Shown: in pieces, positions 60,754-64,000 of the stretch
Layout: each line of letters starts with the position of its first letter
Numbering within the stretch: position 1 is the stretch's first letter
Notes under the pieces: model-generated
Seen by the model: the letters and a program-made list of their open reading frames with translations, nothing else
The model's database searches: none
Told to the model about the DNA's origin: nothing
Made by a program: the position numbers and the translations under genes
Assembly (NCBI GenBank): GCA_910588875.1
Contig: CAJURT010000005.1
Location: forward strand, 62,001 to 126,000
DNA from: an uncultured Lachnospiraceae bacterium
GTDB taxonomy: Bacteria; Bacillota; Clostridia; Lachnospirales; Lachnospiraceae
Length of the DNA stretch: 64,000 bases
Direction of reading: 5' to 3'

Positions 60754-61557
60754 TCACTTGCCAAACTGCCCCAGCAGTTCGCCCATCTCTCCAAGCCCTG
60801 CAAACACGGCATCCGGCTTCACCTCCGACTCAGCAATATCCGCCTCCGTCGCCTCGCCGGAGAGCACCAGGATCCCCCGGGCCCCATTGTTTACCCCGGT
60901 CTTCACATCCGTGTACAGCCGGTCCCCTACAAAGGACACCCGCTCCCGTTGTACCCTGGTAAGTTCCAGCACCATATCCACCGTCTCCGGATAGGGCTTG
61001 CCCACATAGCGCGGCTCCCTCCCGGTAGATAATGCTATCGCTGCGCACATGGCGCCGCAGTCAGGGATAAAACCCTCCGCCGTCGGGCAGTTGATATCCG
61101 GATGTGTTGCCAAAAATTCAGCCCCGTTCCGAATATATGTGCATGCCCGCTCTAATTTCTCATAGGTCAGGGTCATATCAAACCCCACCACCACCGCATC
61201 CGGCATATCTGAAGTCAAATATATGCCATGCTCCCGGAAATTCTCTTCCAACGCCGGTGTCCCCAAAAGGAATATGGATTTCCCGGGATAAAAACATTTC
61301 AGATACTGCACCATCACGTCTCCTGAAGTCATAATCTGCTGCCGTGTAATCCGGCAATCCATCCTGGCCAGCTTCTCTATGTACTCCTTCGGAGACCGGG
61401 AGGAATTGTTTGTAAAAAACACAAACTTCTTCCCCAGCCGTTCCACCTGTCCAAGAAACTCCAATGCACCCTCCAGAATATGATCCCCCAAATAAAATGT
61501 CCCATCCATATCCAGCACAAAAAGCTCCGTCTCCCGGAGCACCTGCTCTCTCTCCAT
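60754..61557 (-). CDS. HAD-IIA family phosphatase (NagD-like)
   Basis: A 267-residue HAD hydrolase. Motif I FVLDMDGTFYLGD (nucleophile Asp), FFTNNSSRSPKEY for motif II, a C2 cap domain, and motif III FVGDRLYTDVKTGVNNGARG are intact. This group hydrolyses sugar phosphates, nucleotides or p-nitrophenyl phosphate; the natural substrate is not known. ATG 61557. It follows the DEAD-box helicase gene by 86 bases. Confidence 0.92.
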   Translation of the reverse strand: MEREQVLRETELFVLDMDGTFYLGDHILEGALEFLGQVERLGKKFVFFTNNSSRSPKEYIEKLARMDCRITRQQIMTSGDVMVQYLKCFYPGKSIFLLGTPALEENFREHGIYLTSDMPDAVVVGFDMTLTYEKLERACTYIRNGAEFLATHPDINCPTAEGFIPDCGAMCAAIALSTGREPRYVGKPYPETVDMVLELTRVQRERVSFVGDRLYTDVKTGVNNGARGILVLSGEATEADIAESEVKPDAVFAGLGEMGELLGQFGK

Positions 61558-61643
61558 GCATCCTCCTTCCTGCCCTTAATTTCCTGCCTGCCATCTGCCT
61601 GCAGGCATAGTCAATTATACTCCTGTTTTCCTCTTTCGTCAAA

Positions 61644-63377
61644 TCATATTCCATGGTTTGCCCGCTCTGCATGCACTCTCTTCCCCCGGATTTTCACATG
61701 CTTCATACATTCCAGCACCTCGTCTGCGCAATCCTCCGGCACCTCCACAAAGGTATACTTATCATACATGTCAATACTCCCCACCAGCTTTCCCGGCATG
61801 CCGCTTTCTCCGGACACGGCCCCCAATATATCGCCGGATTTTATTTTCTGGTCCTTTCCTATATTCAGGAACAAGGTTACCATGCCGGAACCTCTGTTTG
61901 GCCTTCCCCGCTTCGCGCTTCTTGCCCCCTGGTTCTCCTCCCCATAACCAAAGTCCCTGCTTCCCTTGCCCCAGCTTTTCCTCCCATAATTCCTTTCCGA
62001 ACCGCGGTAACGCCCTTCTCTTCCATACCGGTCTAAGTCTTCCAGGGAACGGGCCTCCCGGTAGTCATCAATAATATCCCTGCTCTCCTCCCCCATGCTC
62101 ATCCGCAAAAGCGCCGCCGCCAGTTCCAGTGAGGTATAATCCTCCTCCAGAAGCTTTTTCTCCACAATGTGGGCCACCCGGTCCAGCTTAAGTTCCCCGA
62201 TCATCTGCTTTGCCTGGGACAGCACCTTCTCTGCTTTAATCTCCGTGACATCATCCAGGGAAGGGATCGCCTGAGGGAGGATCCTGGTCTTACAGTACCG
62301 CTGGATATCCCTCAGCTTATAGGCCTCCCGCCCCACCACAAGGCTGAAGGCAATCCCTTCCCTCCCTGCCCGGCCGGTCCGGCCGATCCGATGGACATAA
62401 TACTCGTCGTCCTGGGGGATGTCATAGTTAAATACTGCCTCCACATCATCCACATCAATCCCCCTGGCTGCCACATCCGTGGCCACCAGGATCTCCGTGC
62501 GCCCATTGCGGAAGCTGTTCATCACACGGTCTCTCTGCACCTGCTTCAGATCCCCATGGAGCCCCTCGGCAAAATATCCCCTGCCCTGCAGTTCCTCCAC
62601 CAGGGCATCCACCTGCCGCTTGGTATTGCAGAAAGCCACCGACAGCTTTGGCGCATACATATCCAGCAGGCGGCACATCACCTCCACCTTGGTTCTCGGC
62701 TTCACCTCATAGTAGTACTGGGTCACCTTCGGCACAGTCAATTCCTTTTTTACCACCCGGATAACCTGGGGATCCTTCTGGAAGGTGCGGGCTATCTTCA
62801 TGATGGCATCCGGCATAGTGGCAGAAAAAAGGATTGTCTGCCTCTCCTGGGGAAGCTGGCTTAAGATTGTCTCCATATCCTCCAAAAATCCCATATTCAG
62901 CATCTCATCCGCCTCGTCCATAACCACAGTACGGACCTGGTCCGGCTTCACGGTATGGCGCCTCATATGGTCCATCACCCTTCCCGGGGTGCCGATTATA
63001 ACCTGGGCGCCATCCTTTAAGGAACGGATCTGGCGCACGATATCCTGCCCCCCATAGACCGGGAGAACCTTAATCCCGTTCATATACTTTGCCAGGCTGC
63101 GGATCTCCTCAGCCACCTGGATGGCCAATTCCCTGGTAGGGCACAACACCATGGCCTGCAGTTTCTTGCTTCTTGCATCCACCTTCTGCAAAAGGGGGAT
63201 CCCAAAAGCGGCCGTCTTCCCTGTCCCTGTCTGTGCCTGGCCGATCATGTCCAGGCCTTCCATCTGCACCGGGATCGCCTTGGCCTGAATCGGTGTGGCC
63301 TCCTCAAACCCCATGTCTGTCACTGCCTTTAAAATCTTCCCGTTCAGCCCCAGTTCCTCAAATTTTATATTTTCCAT
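61644..63377 (-). CDS. DEAD-box ATP-dependent RNA helicase with DbpA-like C-terminus
   Basis: A 577-residue helicase. Motifs in order: Q motif GFEEATPIQAKAIP, AQTGTGKTAAFG, PTRELAIQ, GTPGRVMDHM, MDEADEMLNMGF, SAT, ATDVAARGIDVDDVEAVFNYD and HRIGRTGRAGR. A basic RGG-like linker (about 430-480) leads to a DbpA RNA-binding domain (VTLFLNIGKDQKIKSGDILGAVSGESGMP) that in relatives recognises 23S rRNA. It probably helps ribosome assembly or cold growth. Start ATG 63377. A consensus promoter at 63542-63570 gives a leader of about 155 bases with a hairpin. Confidence 0.93.
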   Translation of the reverse strand: MENIKFEELGLNGKILKAVTDMGFEEATPIQAKAIPVQMEGLDMIGQAQTGTGKTAAFGIPLLQKVDARSKKLQAMVLCPTRELAIQVAEEIRSLAKYMNGIKVLPVYGGQDIVRQIRSLKDGAQVIIGTPGRVMDHMRRHTVKPDQVRTVVMDEADEMLNMGFLEDMETILSQLPQERQTILFSATMPDAIMKIARTFQKDPQVIRVVKKELTVPKVTQYYYEVKPRTKVEVMCRLLDMYAPKLSVAFCNTKRQVDALVEELQGRGYFAEGLHGDLKQVQRDRVMNSFRNGRTEILVATDVAARGIDVDDVEAVFNYDIPQDDEYYVHRIGRTGRAGREGIAFSLVVGREAYKLRDIQRYCKTRILPQAIPSLDDVTEIKAEKVLSQAKQMIGELKLDRVAHIVEKKLLEEDYTSLELAAALLRMSMGEESRDIIDDYREARSLEDLDRYGREGRYRGSERNYGRKSWGKGSRDFGYGEENQGARSAKRGRPNRGSGMVTLFLNIGKDQKIKSGDILGAVSGESGMPGKLVGSIDMYDKYTFVEVPEDCADEVLECMKHVKIRGKRVHAERANHGI

Positions 63378-63494
63378 TCCCTTACCTCAACTTTCTTGCC
63401 CCTGTTATCTTATTTTATCTTGCCTGCCCTTTGACGTCCTGCCCGGAGGCGTGTGTTCCCTTGTCCACGGAGGGTATTGTCTGCAGAAATAAAA

Positions 63495-63537
63495 TGAGAG
63501 GTTCCAGGACAACCCCGAATCCTCTCACATCAACGGC
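63495..63537 (-). promoter_or_regulatory. Hairpin in the RNA helicase gene leader
   Basis: Minus strand TGAGAGG and CCTCTCA pair around an imperfect inner stem (TTC/GAA), followed by TTTTATTT. It lies directly after the predicted transcription start, so it may be an attenuator or a cold-responsive structure rather than a plain terminator of the upstream gene. Confidence 0.5.
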
Positions 63538-63541
63538 TTTA

Positions 63542-63570
63542 ACTCTAGCACACAATTTCTTATTTGTCAA
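63542..63570 (-). promoter_or_regulatory. Promoter of the DEAD-box helicase gene
   Basis: Minus strand TTGACA (63565-63570), 17-base spacer, TAGAGT (63542-63547). Confidence 0.65.
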
Positions 63571-63597
63571 ATGGATTTTGGTATCTGCCAGGCTCCA

Positions 63598-64000
63598 CTA
63601 CACCTTAAACCGGTAGCCCACTCCCCAGATCGTCTCTATATACTGGGGCTTCGCTGTATTAAACTCAATCTTTTCCCGTATTTTCTTGATATGCACGGTC
63701 ACGGTGGCGATATCCCCGATGGACTCCATGTCCCATATCTTAGAAAACAACTCCTCTTTGGTATAGACATGGTTAGGGTTCTGCGCCAGGAAGGCCAGGA
63801 GGTCAAACTCCTTTGTGGTGAAATTCTTCTCTTCCCCATTAATCCACACCCTGCGGGCCGTCTTGTCAATCTTAAGCCCGCGGATCTCTATCACCTCATT
63901 CTCCGAGTTCCCGCTTCCGATCAGGCGTTCATAGCGGGCCAGGTGGGCTTTCACCCGGGCCACCATCTCGCTTGGGCTGAAAGGCTTCGTCATATAATCA
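63598..64000 (-). CDS. OmpR/PhoB-type response regulator, C-terminal part
   Basis: Partial at the window edge; the frame stays open to base 64000 with DYMTKPFSPSEMVARVKAHLARYERL, the last helix of a receiver domain. The frame then gives a winged-helix DNA-binding domain: IRGLKIDKTARRVWINGEEKNFTTKEFDLLAFLAQNPNHVYTKEELFSKIWD, TVHIKKIREKIEF, YIETIWGVGYRFKV. The phosphorylated Asp lies outside the window. A histidine kinase gene would be expected nearby. The stop is followed closely by the helicase promoter. Confidence 0.92.
   Translation of the reverse strand, partial: DYMTKPFSPSEMVARVKAHLARYERLIGSGNSENEVIEIRGLKIDKTARRVWINGEEKNFTTKEFDLLAFLAQNPNHVYTKEELFSKIWDMESIGDIATVTVHIKKIREKIEFNTAKPQYIETIWGVGYRFKV

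Noticed and set aside
1..64000. tRNA, rRNA, CRISPR or prophage content
   Set aside because: No clover-leaf genes, rRNA segments, regularly spaced repeats, integrase or phage genes were seen.

Overview
The window looks like chromosome from a spore-forming, Gram-positive Lachnospiraceae (Clostridia). The evidence is the spoIIGA-sigE pair next to ftsZ, SpoIIP, a Spo0E-like protein, strong AGGAGG ribosome sites, many TTG/GTG starts, and a citrate lyase with tripartite tricarboxylate transporter cluster. The genus is not determined; the Enterocloster/Hungatella/Lachnoclostridium neighbourhood is a guess from gene content. Almost everything is on the minus strand. Only the LysR regulator, ychF, and the 1,413-residue dehydratase-activase protein are on the plus strand. 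I saw no rRNA, tRNA, CRISPR array, prophage or insertion sequence with a transposase.

Layout: (1) 1-5450: start of topA, dprA, comM, and a paired radical-SAM/DUF4130-type DNA modification or repair couple. (2) 5453-6100: a gene-free, dyad-rich stretch with a small repeat-like element abutting citF. (3) 6.1-13.2 kb: citrate module, citDEF plus a divergent LysR gene and tctCBA. A half-site AAAGTG recurs in the cit and tct promoters. (4) 13.4-21.3 kb: apt, a family-10 glycoside-hydrolase-like secreted protein, hemW, lepA, spoIIP, sigE and spoIIGA. (5) 21.5-34.7 kb: division and cell-wall (dcw) cluster, transcribed mraZ-rsmH-ftsL-ftsI-spoVD-like-mraY-murD-ftsW-murA-ftsQ-ftsZ, with MraZ boxes at its head. 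murE, murF, murG and ftsA are not in it. (6) 34.8-37.3 kb: lgt with a short Spo0E-family gene behind it, divergent from ychF, with a Spo0A-box-like site between them. (7) 37.3-49.4 kb: lysA, pyk, a pseudo-rhomboid, corA with a long leader, the giant activase, a small phosphodiesterase and a cytoplasmic ParB-like/BMP fusion. (8) 49.4-59.1 kb: argS, a chorismate mutase-shikimate kinase fusion, efp, yqeG, nrdR, lysC, purL. (9) 59.3-64 kb: two unknown membrane proteins, a HAD phosphatase, a DEAD-box RNA helicase with a structured leader, and the C-terminal part of an OmpR-type response regulator running off the end.

The genes join four programmes: envelope growth and septation (dcw, lgt), entry into sporulation (spoIIGA/sigE/spoIIP/Spo0E-like), citrate fermentation (citDEF/tctABC/LysR), and core metabolism and translation. 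All functional calls rest on reading the translated sequence and recalled family features; no database search was run.
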